From the IMG/VR virus record IMGVR_UViG_3300042516_003452, positions 20,493 to 84,492 of that record: 64,000 bases of DNA. One strand, 5' to 3'. A model generated the notes under the pieces. That model saw only the letters and a list, made by a program, of their open reading frames with translations. It was not told the origin of the DNA and searched no databases. A program made the position numbers and the translations under genes. This document shows, piece after piece, positions 54,620-61,801 of this stretch. Positions within the stretch are counted from its first letter, which is position 1; each line of letters starts with the position of its first letter. Source of the DNA: a virus.

Positions 54620-54906
54620 TACTTACTCTCTTTATATTTCTTGGCGGCGGCTTTAGCTTTGCCACGTTTTTCATATTCGTCCTTTGTCATCCACTTCTCT
54701 TTGCCCCACTTCTCTAAAGACTTCTGTTTTTCTCCTTTGCCACCTTTATATCCACCACCTGCTTCTTTGTATTCCTGTGCAACCAGCTGAGCTTTACGTG
54801 CGCTCCACTGACCAGGCTTACCGCCCTTGGATCCAGCCATCACGCGATCTTTGATGCGTTCGCGTAACTCTGGTTTTGTATACTTATTCGTCTCCTGAGA
54901 CATCAA
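54619..54906 (-). CDS. DUF5872-like basic protein
   Basis: 95 residues. ELRERIKDRVMAGSKGGKPG, QWSARKAQLVAQEYKEAGGG and SLEKWGKEKW match a family (DUF5872, from memory) shared by phages and giant viruses. Very Lys/Gly-rich, likely nucleic-acid-binding. A TAAAATAATAGAAGA motif 15 nt upstream suggests late expression. Confidence 0.65.
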   Translation of the reverse strand: MMSQETNKYTKPELRERIKDRVMAGSKGGKPGQWSARKAQLVAQEYKEAGGGYKGGKGEKQKSLEKWGKEKWMTKDEYEKRGKAKAAAKKYKESK

Positions 54907-55075
54907 GATTATTCTTTTTTTCTTCTATTATTTTAGCCCACTTACATGGACGAGCAGACTTAGCCCAATCCCTTGGTGGATTAGGGATCAGGCGTTCCAG
55001 CTGCCAGAAATATTCCTGCAACCGTTCTTGTTCAGTCGGCTGCCTAAATTTCTTTCCGTCCTGCGGCACTGCCAA
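54884..55075 (-). CDS. Hypothetical small protein
   Basis: 63 residues: DGKKFRQPTEQERLQEYFWQ, LERLIPNPPRDWAKSARPCK. Overlaps both neighbours by 20-30 nt. No family recognised. Confidence 0.45.
   Translation of the reverse strand: MAVPQDGKKFRQPTEQERLQEYFWQLERLIPNPPRDWAKSARPCKWAKIIEEKKNNLDVSGDE
54921..54935 (-). promoter_or_regulatory. Candidate late promoter (TAAAATA class)
   Basis: Minus-strand TAAAATAATAGAAGA, 15 nt before the ATG at 54906. Fifth copy of the class and the first outside the main virion block. Confidence 0.4.
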
Positions 55076-55244
55076 ACTTCTCCATAAGTTGATCTACTTC
55101 TTCCAGGGATTCAAGCCTGGAGATAATGTCAGCAAGTACGTTAATGACGATGGGGTGTTCGCCACGGGCAGCGAAGGCAATTGCATCGCGTAAGTTTTCG
55201 GATGCTTCCTGGACAGAAGCTTTGACCTGAGTCGACAGGGACAT
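55044..55244 (-). CDS. Small helical protein
   Basis: 66 residues from the ATG at 55244, which has AAAGGA seven nt upstream. LSTQVKASVQEASENLRDAI, NVLADIISRLESLEEVDQLM: a helical bundle or coiled coil. A longer frame reaches 55289. No family recognised. Confidence 0.55.
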   Translation of the reverse strand: MSLSTQVKASVQEASENLRDAIAFAARGEHPIVINVLADIISRLESLEEVDQLMEKFGSAAGRKEI

Positions 55245-55288
55245 TTCAGATTCCTTTGGTGTCCTTACTATAGGGGTAATGATTAACA

Positions 55289-56023
55289 TCAGGGTTTATG
55301 CAGGATTGGTATCTTATACATACCAATTCTGTCATGGCCCCTCTTGGCAAACTCAAGGCAAATGGTAGTGGTATCACAATCCCATTGCTTGGTTTTTGGG
55401 TTGATTTCCGAAAACCTCACCCCTTGCTCAATCGGACCAGCCTTGTAAACACAGAAACAATTAAAGGTCGCCGCTAAAGGAAGGCATTCGGGGAGTTCAG
55501 AAATTTTGGGGCCGAAATACTCAGAGTCTTCTGCGTTAACCCTGGTGGCCCAGCTGTCATAGATCCAGTCCGGTACACCGTGCCCTTGTGGAAGAACGCT
55601 GTAGCCAGAGGCGATATCAAGATCGGAGTAGATGATCTTGCCTACGTCAACGGTGTTGTAAGTAACATCGGGTTCAATGCAGATGATCTTGTCGTAGGTG
55701 CCAAGGTCAGTGGTCTCATCTGCAATGGAGAGAGTCTTATTGCGTGCCTGAGCTAGGTACTTAACTCTTTCTTCTGCTTTGATAGAATGGAAGTAGGGCC
55801 AGTCGTAGTTGCGGATCGCAATTGAGACGCGGTTTAACTTCTTCTTGAGCAGAGGTTCAACTGCGTTCAGTGCTTGTTTGGTTCCATCGTTTGAGTCGTT
55901 CTCCAGGACGACGAGATCAAACACAATGTCCTGGTGTACGTCACACAGACTGAGCAGCTGGTTGGCCCAGGTGGAGACGTGCTTTGCTCGGTTGCGAATG
56001 ATGGTCGAGATCAGGCAGCGCAT
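55289..56023 (-). CDS. Glycosyltransferase (GT2/CAP59-like)
   Basis: 244 residues. CLISTIIRNRAKHVSTW, LVVLENDSNDGTKQAL, LAQARNK and a KIICIEPDVTYN strand-acid motif resemble GT-A glycosyltransferases. FNCFCVYKAGPIEQGVRF would line the acceptor site. Closest in the window to 58236-59081 (shared ENDSxD and ARNK patterns). Overlaps the ColD-like gene by 13 nt, so it may transfer that pathway's sugar. Confidence 0.7.
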   Translation of the reverse strand: MRCLISTIIRNRAKHVSTWANQLLSLCDVHQDIVFDLVVLENDSNDGTKQALNAVEPLLKKKLNRVSIAIRNYDWPYFHSIKAEERVKYLAQARNKTLSIADETTDLGTYDKIICIEPDVTYNTVDVGKIIYSDLDIASGYSVLPQGHGVPDWIYDSWATRVNAEDSEYFGPKISELPECLPLAATFNCFCVYKAGPIEQGVRFSEINPKTKQWDCDTTTICLEFAKRGHDRIGMYKIPILHKP

Positions 56024-57183
56024 GCGTAAAGCTCCTCGATCAAACGGTTGAGTTGATCTTCAGTGATGAAGTGGTTGTTGCCAATATAGAAGGCATGGGT
56101 GTGGATTTCTTCGCTGTTGGGCAAATACGGACTTTTCTTGTAGTCCTTCATGAAGGGTTGACGGAGCAGGTTGCCGACCAGGAAGGGGCGTGTCTCAACG
56201 CCTACCGAACGGAGATAAGTGATCAAGTAGTTGCGTGTCTCAGCTGAGACGCAATGAAACGGGAAAGTCATGGCGCTGTTCCCCCAGGGGTTGGGGAGGT
56301 GCTTGATCCATGGGTGATCTACCATCTGTAGGTAGAAATGGTAGTAATGGTTTTGACGGATCTTGACAAACTTGTCGAGCTTCCGTAGTTGGACCTGACC
56401 GATCACGGCGCCCAACTCATTATTGCGGAAGTTGTAGCCTTCGGTTGGGAACAGGAATGCCGGATCAATGTCGGGGTAGGCGTTCTCTTCATCCAGGCGG
56501 TACTGCCCATACATCTCACGGGACATGCCGTGGGAACGCTTGGCACGCATTAAGTTATATAGTTCTTCGCTATCGGTACTGACCATGCCACCTTCAATGG
56601 TGGTCATGTGGTGGCCAAAATAAAAGGAGAAGGTAGAGCCCAGGCCTGCATTGCCTACCTTGTCGCCTTCAAAATTGATGGCGCCATGGGACTCACAGCA
56701 GTCCTCCAGAAGGATGGCGTTGGGCCAGTACTCTTTGACCTGCTTCAGCTCATTGGCAAAACCCATAATGTGGGTCACATACACCACGTCTGGTTCAATG
56801 TCCAGTTCCTTGTAACGCTTTAAAGATTCGTAACACGGCGAATAGGATTCATAGTTGATGTCATAGAAGAAGATCTCGTGACCTTGTTGTTTAAACGTTG
56901 AAATGTTGGTAGCCCAGTTCACGGCAGGGCAAAAGATCTTTAGCTTGGCACGCTTACCAAAGTGCAACTCACGCACTGCGTCCAGCAAAAGGGTGTTGGC
57001 TGTGGTGCCACTGCTGACGAACAAGGAGAATTTGCGGCCCTGCCACTGGGACCACTGTTCTTCAAACTCCCGGCACTTCGGACCATTCGTAAAGCGATCG
57101 CTGGTCAAAATGAATTTGGTCAGAGCCAGCTTCTCCTGAAAACCGATGGTGTTTTTCTGAAGAGGCCAATCAAATTGAGCCAT
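56011..57183 (-). CDS. ColD-like GDP-4-keto-6-deoxymannose 3-dehydratase
   Basis: 390 residues, DegT/DnrJ fold. SSGTTANTLLLDAV and LLEDCCESHGA (D161 holds the PLP ring) are typical. In SFYFGHHMTTIEGG the Lys that forms the PLP Schiff base in aminotransferases is His (H191/H192), the known signature of ColD, which removes the C3 hydroxyl instead of adding an amine. Combined with Gmd next door this would give a GDP-3,6-dideoxy sugar. If the His reading is wrong, perosamine synthase is the alternative. Confidence 0.75.
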   Translation of the reverse strand: MAQFDWPLQKNTIGFQEKLALTKFILTSDRFTNGPKCREFEEQWSQWQGRKFSLFVSSGTTANTLLLDAVRELHFGKRAKLKIFCPAVNWATNISTFKQQGHEIFFYDINYESYSPCYESLKRYKELDIEPDVVYVTHIMGFANELKQVKEYWPNAILLEDCCESHGAINFEGDKVGNAGLGSTFSFYFGHHMTTIEGGMVSTDSEELYNLMRAKRSHGMSREMYGQYRLDEENAYPDIDPAFLFPTEGYNFRNNELGAVIGQVQLRKLDKFVKIRQNHYYHFYLQMVDHPWIKHLPNPWGNSAMTFPFHCVSAETRNYLITYLRSVGVETRPFLVGNLLRQPFMKDYKKSPYLPNSEEIHTHAFYIGNNHFITEDQLNRLIEELYACAA

Positions 57184-57234
57184 TTCTAACGCTTTACTTC
57201 TTGGTTATAGTTGTGAGTATAAACAAAAGTTGCG
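57184..57234. promoter_or_regulatory. Divergent promoter region between ColD-like gene and gmd
   Basis: 51 nt; a TATAAA (57218-57223) lies 12 nt before the gmd ATG and can serve as -10. No good -35, so recognition by a modified polymerase or extended -10 is possible. Confidence 0.4.
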
Positions 57235-58272
57235 ATGAAAAAAGCACTAGTCACCGGAATTACAGGCCAAGATGGCGCCTACCTCACCCATAGCCTGATC
57301 AATAAAGGATACGAAGTGCTGGGTTTGATTCGTAACAACGCCAACCCAGGCAGTAAGGACAAGCTCAAGTGGATCTTCCATGGGAACATCCCTTCGTCCG
57401 TAAAGTTTGAGTACTCGGACATGACCGATGCCACGTCAGTGCATCGGGCAGTTGAGTCCTTCGCACCAGATGAGGTCTACAACCTGGCGGCCCAAAGCCA
57501 TGTGGGCGTCAGCTTTAAGTCCCCTGGTAGCACCTCGTATACGAACGCAATTGGGGTGTTGAATATTTTGGAGGCTTGCCGTAATGCCAATGCCAAACCA
57601 AAGTTTTACCAGGCCGCAACCTCTGAGATGTTTGGTAAGGTCCAACAGGTACCGCAGACGGAAGACACTCCCTTCTATCCGCGTAGTCCATATGGTGTTG
57701 CCAAGTTGTTTGGGTATTGGCTGACGATCAACTACCGGGAAAGCTACGACCTCTTCGGTTGTAATGGCATCCTCTTCAACCATGAGTCGCCGTTGCGTGG
57801 AGAGGAGTTCGTCACTCGGAAGATCACCAAGGCCGTTGGTCAGATTTGGAGGGGTCGCCAAGAATTTGTGGAGCTTGGAAACTTGGATGCCAAACGGGAC
57901 TGGGGTCACGCCCGTGACTATGTGGAAGCCATGTATCTGATGCTCCAGCAGGATGAGCCGGATGACTATGTGATCGCAACGGGTCAGCAGACCAGTGTTC
58001 GCACCTTCTGTGAAATGGCTTTTGAAACCGCTGGCCTACCCATCGAATGGGATGGGGAAGGTGTGGATGAGGTTGGGTACTGCCGCAGCTTGGATCAAGT
58101 CGTCATCCGTATCAATCCTGAGTACTACCGTCCTGCAGAAGTTGATTCCCTCCTGGGGGATTCCACCTATGCCCAGGAGAAACTGGGTTGGAAGATGGAA
58201 TCTACCCTGGAAAAACTGGTGGAAGAGATGGTTGCTTACGACGTAGCCAACGCTGTACCTAGTCGCTTCTGA
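57235..58272 (+). CDS. gmd: GDP-mannose 4,6-dehydratase
   Basis: 345 residues. Rossmann VTGITGQDGAYL (6-17), catalytic T129/S130/E131 (TSEMFG) and Y153/K157 (YGVAK), substrate-binding FNHESPLRGEEFVTRK. Converts GDP-mannose to GDP-4-keto-6-deoxymannose, the precursor of fucose, rhamnose, perosamine and colitose. Full length. Divergent from the ColD-like gene and convergent (37-nt overlap) with a glycosyltransferase. Confidence 0.95.
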   Translation: MKKALVTGITGQDGAYLTHSLINKGYEVLGLIRNNANPGSKDKLKWIFHGNIPSSVKFEYSDMTDATSVHRAVESFAPDEVYNLAAQSHVGVSFKSPGSTSYTNAIGVLNILEACRNANAKPKFYQAATSEMFGKVQQVPQTEDTPFYPRSPYGVAKLFGYWLTINYRESYDLFGCNGILFNHESPLRGEEFVTRKITKAVGQIWRGRQEFVELGNLDAKRDWGHARDYVEAMYLMLQQDEPDDYVIATGQQTSVRTFCEMAFETAGLPIEWDGEGVDEVGYCRSLDQVVIRINPEYYRPAEVDSLLGDSTYAQEKLGWKMESTLEKLVEEMVAYDVANAVPSRF

Positions 58273-59081
58273 TGGAACCGAATAACGTCGGGGTGGGGAA
58301 CCACCTCTTCGTTATGGATGACTTCAGCGTGAAGAGAAGGATCTGCAATTACTTCATAGCCATTGCTGCGGACTCCAGCGCAAAACTCCCAGTGTTCAAC
58401 GCCATCAATCACGGCCCACTCCACGCCATCCTCACAGTCCAAAGCCTCAGCTTTCACCATGGCAATTGAGCCAAAAGCACTGTTGCAACTGACGGGTTGG
58501 TTGTTGTCCCAAGCTTCTCTGTCTTCAGGACGCAAGAAAGGATTGGCAGCAAACGTTAAACATTGATCGTCGTCCAGATCTTTGAGGGACCAGCTATCAA
58601 AGTAGGACTTACGCTCGGTATCCTCTACAAAATCACGGACGTTTTGGACCGTGTTTGGGGAGATCATTCCCCAAGACGGATTGGCGTCCAGGCGATCAAT
58701 CATCCCGGTGATCAGTTCAGGATCCCAGTAGACATCACTGTCTGCGACAAGTAAGTAGTCAAAGTTGTAGTAGGTGTTCAGTGGTGCCAGGGCCATGTTG
58801 CGGTAACGGGCCTGGTAACGGACACGATCCAAGGAACTAACGCTGCCCCACTTAGGTGCGTCAATCCGTTCGGACTGAAGGATACCTTTGCGTTTTTTTA
58901 GCCAGGACAGCAGCTTGATTGAGGTCTCATCTTTGGAATCATTCTCAAAGAATGAGTAGATCACACGGATGTCACGCTCTTGCAGTTCCTCCTCCATGGC
59001 CTCAAATTGATTCAAGGAACGGGTTAGGTACCGTTCGCTATCACGCCAGAGGGAAAGGACTGCAAGAATTGGGCCTTTCAT
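58236..59081 (-). CDS. Glycosyltransferase, relative of 55289-56023
   Basis: 281 residues. ILAVLSLWRDSERYLTRSL, VIYSFFENDSKDET, RYQARYRNMALAPL and YLLVADSDVYWDPEL (DxD-type) mark a GT-A glycosyltransferase. WEFCAGVRSNGYEV and a C-terminal His pair may bind the acceptor. Starts within the stop of the 52-residue gene. With gmd and the ColD-like enzyme it forms a surface-sugar module. Confidence 0.75.
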   Translation of the reverse strand: MKGPILAVLSLWRDSERYLTRSLNQFEAMEEELQERDIRVIYSFFENDSKDETSIKLLSWLKKRKGILQSERIDAPKWGSVSSLDRVRYQARYRNMALAPLNTYYNFDYLLVADSDVYWDPELITGMIDRLDANPSWGMISPNTVQNVRDFVEDTERKSYFDSWSLKDLDDDQCLTFAANPFLRPEDREAWDNNQPVSCNSAFGSIAMVKAEALDCEDGVEWAVIDGVEHWEFCAGVRSNGYEVIADPSLHAEVIHNEEVVPHPDVIRFHQKRLGTALATS

Positions 59082-59236
59082 AAATCAATCCGTGTGTACG
59101 GAATATCCATTTTCTTTAACTTAGCCTCAAATTGATCCGCTTCCACGGTTTCGACATCTTCATAGGCAAGATTATTGAGGCAACCCGTGCGGCATTCCTC
59201 GTCGAAGTCGTAGTAAAAGCGGGTGAGGTTAGTCAT
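59078..59236 (-). CDS. Small hypothetical protein between HLIP and glycosyltransferase
   Basis: 52 residues: MTNLTRFYYDFDEECRTGCL, then EDVETVEADQFEAKLKKMD and a short tail. Compact, acidic. Coupled to the glycosyltransferase by ATGA and follows the HLIP stop directly. No family recognised. Confidence 0.5.
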   Translation of the reverse strand: MTNLTRFYYDFDEECRTGCLNNLAYEDVETVEADQFEAKLKKMDIPYTRIDL

Positions 59237-59476
59237 TTACATGAAGTCCCATATTGAGTTGCCTGAGACTAATTCTAAGATCAGTACTATAGTTAGCACT
59301 AACATGGCAACGCGACCGTTGACTCGTTCTGCGTACCAGATGTGATCATTCCAGTCGCCATGCGGTTTCCAGAACTTCAGGTCAGGGCATTCCTCCCAAA
59401 TCCACTTGACAATTGCCTGGAAAATCCAACCGAAACAAGAGGCATAGCCTTGGACTCCGTACCAGAATTTGTTCAT
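59237..59476 (-). CDS. hli: High-light-inducible protein (HLIP)
   Basis: 79 residues. The C-terminal helix YAERVNGRVAMLVLTIVLIL followed by ELVSG is the chlorophyll-binding motif (E50, N53, R55, E68) of HLIPs, which bind chlorophyll and carotenoid in thylakoids and protect photosystems under stress. An N-terminal Trp-rich extension (~45 residues) is longer than in most phage HLIPs. Strong evidence for a cyanobacterial host. Confidence 0.85.
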   Translation of the reverse strand: MNKFWYGVQGYASCFGWIFQAIVKWIWEECPDLKFWKPHGDWNDHIWYAERVNGRVAMLVLTIVLILELVSGNSIWDFM

Positions 59477-59577
59477 TGACGGCTCGCTACTTCCATGAAA
59501 AACAAGTATGCGTCCATTGTAATGACGACGAGCATGGCCCCAAGGATGGCTGCGATTGCGTAATTAAAGTCGTCCAT
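59473..59577 (-). CDS. 34-residue membrane protein upstream of HLIP
   Basis: MDDFNYAIAAILGAMLVVIT, then MDAYLFFMEVASRQ: one membrane helix. Its TGA overlaps the HLIP ATG, so both are made from one message. Could assist HLIP in the thylakoid, but I do not recognise it as a known photosystem subunit. Confidence 0.5.
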   Translation of the reverse strand: MDDFNYAIAAILGAMLVVITMDAYLFFMEVASRQ

Positions 59578-59628
59578 TCGGTCGCCTTGACATATGTGTT
59601 AAGTTAACAGCAATATACAAAACCATCA

Positions 59629-60483
59629 ATGGTTGCTAAAGTAGAAACTAACGATCCTTGGATTAAGGCCAAGGACGAGCAACCGGAAATGATGCGGGAC
59701 CTGAACAGGACCGCAGCCAGGATTACACTTAACGGAAAGCGTCATTACACAACTCCGTTACCTACTGGACCTGCACCGTCCGTAACTACGATCATCAGCG
59801 AGACAGCTTCCGAAGCAAACAAACGGAAGCTTGAAATGTGGTCGAAAAATAATCCGGGTGTTAAAGAAGCTGCTGCTGAACGCGGGACGGCGATCCACTA
59901 TGGAATGGAATGCTACCTCAAGGGGAATAAAACTCCGGAGATTCCTGAAGAATATGCCGATTTTTGGTCGGGTATGCCACCGATATTGGACCAGTTCCAG
60001 GAGGTCCTTTGGGCGGAATCACCGGTACTTGACAAGTTTGATTTCACTATCGGCGCTGATGACGTTGCTCGTGTGTGGGGTTGCGATGAAGAAGGACGTG
60101 CCTGGGCTGGTGCTCCTGACATCATTGCTGTGGCTAACAACAAGCTTACTCTTGCTGACTTAAAGACCAGCGTCAAACCTTACAGCCGTAAGTGGCCAAA
60201 AGATTTAGAGAAAGGTTCCCAGGAATGGAGGGACCTGCTGGGGGGTCACATGAAATTTAAGAAGACCTGTAAACAGTTAGCCGCCTACGACATTGCAATC
60301 GAGCAAACACTCGGCATGCGGGTTCAGCAGGCAGCCATCCTGGTATCGACTCCTGTGCGTACGCAAGTTTTTAAGATCTCCCGCAACTTCCTCAACTCAT
60401 TGCGAGAAGATTGGTACAAGATCGTAGACGAATATTACAAACAGATTGAAAACTGCAACGTCTACGATCCTGATTTGATTTAG
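59629..60483 (+). CDS. PD-(D/E)XK exonuclease
   Basis: 284 residues. ERGTAIHYGMECYL (H90), E130, GAPDII (D164), LADLKTSVKP (D177, K179) and QLAAYDIAI are the RecB/Cas4-like nuclease motifs in order. Phage members digest host DNA or process recombination and packaging ends, as T7 gp6 does. Located ahead of the primase-helicase. TTGACA at 59587 lies upstream with a weak TATACA. Confidence 0.8.
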   Translation: MVAKVETNDPWIKAKDEQPEMMRDLNRTAARITLNGKRHYTTPLPTGPAPSVTTIISETASEANKRKLEMWSKNNPGVKEAAAERGTAIHYGMECYLKGNKTPEIPEEYADFWSGMPPILDQFQEVLWAESPVLDKFDFTIGADDVARVWGCDEEGRAWAGAPDIIAVANNKLTLADLKTSVKPYSRKWPKDLEKGSQEWRDLLGGHMKFKKTCKQLAAYDIAIEQTLGMRVQQAAILVSTPVRTQVFKISRNFLNSLREDWYKIVDEYYKQIENCNVYDPDLI

Positions 60484-60902
60484 AAGTAACGAATAGGGCG
60501 AGTTCCAGCCAGTGGGAAGTTGGGGCCACTGATGGGGAAATTAGGTCCGCTGATGGGAAAATTTGGACCTCGTACTCCAATACCAGTTGAAGAACCAATG
60601 CCAATCCCAGTAGAACGACCAATACCAATTCCGGTGGAACTGCCGATACCAATGCCGTTGTTTGTGGGAGAAGGTTGTGGTGTAGTTGTTCCCGCAGTAG
60701 GAGTAGTGCGAGTAGTAGGAGTAGTAGGAGTAGTAGGAGTAGTGCGAGTAGTAGGAGTAGTAGGAGTAGTAGGCGTTGTTCTTGTGGTGGGTGTTGCTGC
60801 TTTTGCTGTTTTTGCTGTTTTTGTATAAGCAGAACGTGCTGCAGATTCACCAGACTTTGCAGGTTTTGCAGACTTTGCAGAGGCTTGTTTTTTAGCTTTC
60901 AT
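60480..60902 (-). CDS. Low-complexity repeat protein
   Basis: 140 residues built from repeats: Lys/Ala-rich start, (PTTPTTPTTR)n-type Thr/Pro repeats, GIGIGSST repeats and three G-P-N-F-P-(I/L) units. Probably an extended linker or fibre-like virion protein, length-variable by slippage. On the minus strand, convergent with the exonuclease gene (4-nt overlap). Confidence 0.55.
   Translation of the reverse strand: MKAKKQASAKSAKPAKSGESAARSAYTKTAKTAKAATPTTRTTPTTPTTPTTRTTPTTPTTPTTRTTPTAGTTTPQPSPTNNGIGIGSSTGIGIGRSTGIGIGSSTGIGVRGPNFPISGPNFPISGPNFPLAGTRPIRYF
60700..60775. repeat. GTAGTAGGA-type minisatellite
   Basis: Near-perfect tandem repetition of GTAGTAGGAGTAGTG-like units (plus strand), encoding the Thr/Pro tract of the overlapping protein. 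Units are multiples of three, so copy changes keep the frame. Confidence 0.7.
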
Positions 60903-60932
60903 TGTTTTATCCGATAGTTAAAGGGGAATGAC

Positions 60933-61085
60933 TCACATCATTGCGTTAGCAATGTTGGATGCACCTTGGTCACGGGCTTCGTTAAAACGCTCAGCACGTT
61001 CGTCATTCTTCTCGGCTTGACCAGATTTTTGTGCCTTGAGGTTTTCCAGGAGCTGGCCGAAACGTGAAAGGTCTCCGTCTTGCAT
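60933..61085 (-). CDS. Small helical protein, paralogue of 17010-17174
   Basis: 50 residues: MQDGDLSRFGQLLENLKAQK, then a charged helix ending SNIANAMM. Shares the DxSxF-x-QLL start and IAN-(A/V)-M end with the 54-residue virion-block protein. TTATAATGT lies 20 nt upstream, the same spacing as late promoters. Confidence 0.6.
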   Translation of the reverse strand: MQDGDLSRFGQLLENLKAQKSGQAEKNDERAERFNEARDQGASNIANAMM

Positions 61086-61104
61086 GGCTATAGTTAGTTC
61101 TAAA

Positions 61105-61114
61105 GACATTATAA
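61105..61114 (-). promoter_or_regulatory. Candidate late promoter (TTATAATG class)
   Basis: Minus-strand TTATAATGTC ending 20 nt before the ATG at 61085. Lies in the 33-nt divergent gap to 61119. Confidence 0.45.
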
Positions 61115-61118
61115 CAAG

Positions 61119-61403
61119 ATGATTCGTACCTTATTTAAAGACATTATTGATGCCGTAATTAAATGGTGGAAGAAGATTTGGTTTGAGGCAAAACTCAAGG
61201 CCAGGCTTGATATGATTGAACTTGAAAATCGGATTGAATCAGAGTTAGAACGGGAAGAACAAAACAAACAGATCTACATTGAACATCCGATTGACCCCGA
61301 GCTTCAGACTGGTGAGTCCCAGAAGCTGGGTGGGGCAATGGAACTGAGGGCACCTTGGTACACTGATGGCTTGGAATCCACACGGGAAGATGGAAAGTCG
61401 TAA
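61119..61403 (+). CDS. Hypothetical protein with amphipathic N-terminus
   Basis: 94 residues: MIRTLFKDIIDAVIKWWKKI, then a coiled-coil-like acidic region (ELENRIESELEREEQNKQ). May bind membrane peripherally. No family recognised. Overlaps the next gene by 14 nt. Confidence 0.5.
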   Translation: MIRTLFKDIIDAVIKWWKKIWFEAKLKARLDMIELENRIESELEREEQNKQIYIEHPIDPELQTGESQKLGGAMELRAPWYTDGLESTREDGKS

Positions 61404-61542
61404 ACGGCACGCATGGCAAGTTGCGTGCGAGACGGCAGTTGTGACAAAGGAAGATGCATTGATGGTGTATGAGAGATTAATGAAACAATTCGAAAAACTG
61501 GATTCTGTACAAACTGATACTGAGTCCAGTAAGTCTTGTTGA
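61390..61542 (+). CDS. Small helical protein
   Basis: 50 residues: MESRKRHAWQVACETAVVTK, then EDALMVYERLMKQFEKL and a polar tail. Short and easily missed. No family recognised. Confidence 0.5.
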   Translation: MESRKRHAWQVACETAVVTKEDALMVYERLMKQFEKLDSVQTDTESSKSC

Positions 61543-61615
61543 TCTACAGAAAAATGTAATGGCTCGATTGGATTGGTCGCCGTAGGATAAAGAGACACAC
61601 AACCCGGCCCTCCCC

Positions 61616-61801
61616 ATGGACTACACCGTCGGCGTGGGTGAGTGGATGAATAGTCTCATGAGTCGCATGTTACATGCGGCAGACGGGGACTGTTTTTATC
61701 TGCCCACCCAAATGCATTTGCATGCCTACATACTTTTGAAGGAAGGCTCTTTTGCTGATCGAAACTTTAAAGTAGAAGTCAAGGAACAAGAAACAGCATG
61801 A
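61616..61801 (+). CDS. Small protein upstream of the primase-helicase
   Basis: 61 residues: MDYTVGVGEWMNSLMSRMLH, YLPTQMHLHAYILLKEGSFA. ATGA overlap with the primase-helicase start suggests coupled expression. No family recognised. Confidence 0.5.
   Translation: MDYTVGVGEWMNSLMSRMLHAADGDCFYLPTQMHLHAYILLKEGSFADRNFKVEVKEQETA

Noticed and set aside
57436-57909. 157-codon minus-strand frame inside gmd
   Set aside because: Gmd is unambiguous; this is a shadow.
59587-59619. Sigma-70 promoter for the exonuclease gene (TTGACA ... TATACA)
   Set aside because: Spacing of 21-22 nt is too long for a standard promoter, so it is mentioned only in the gene entry.
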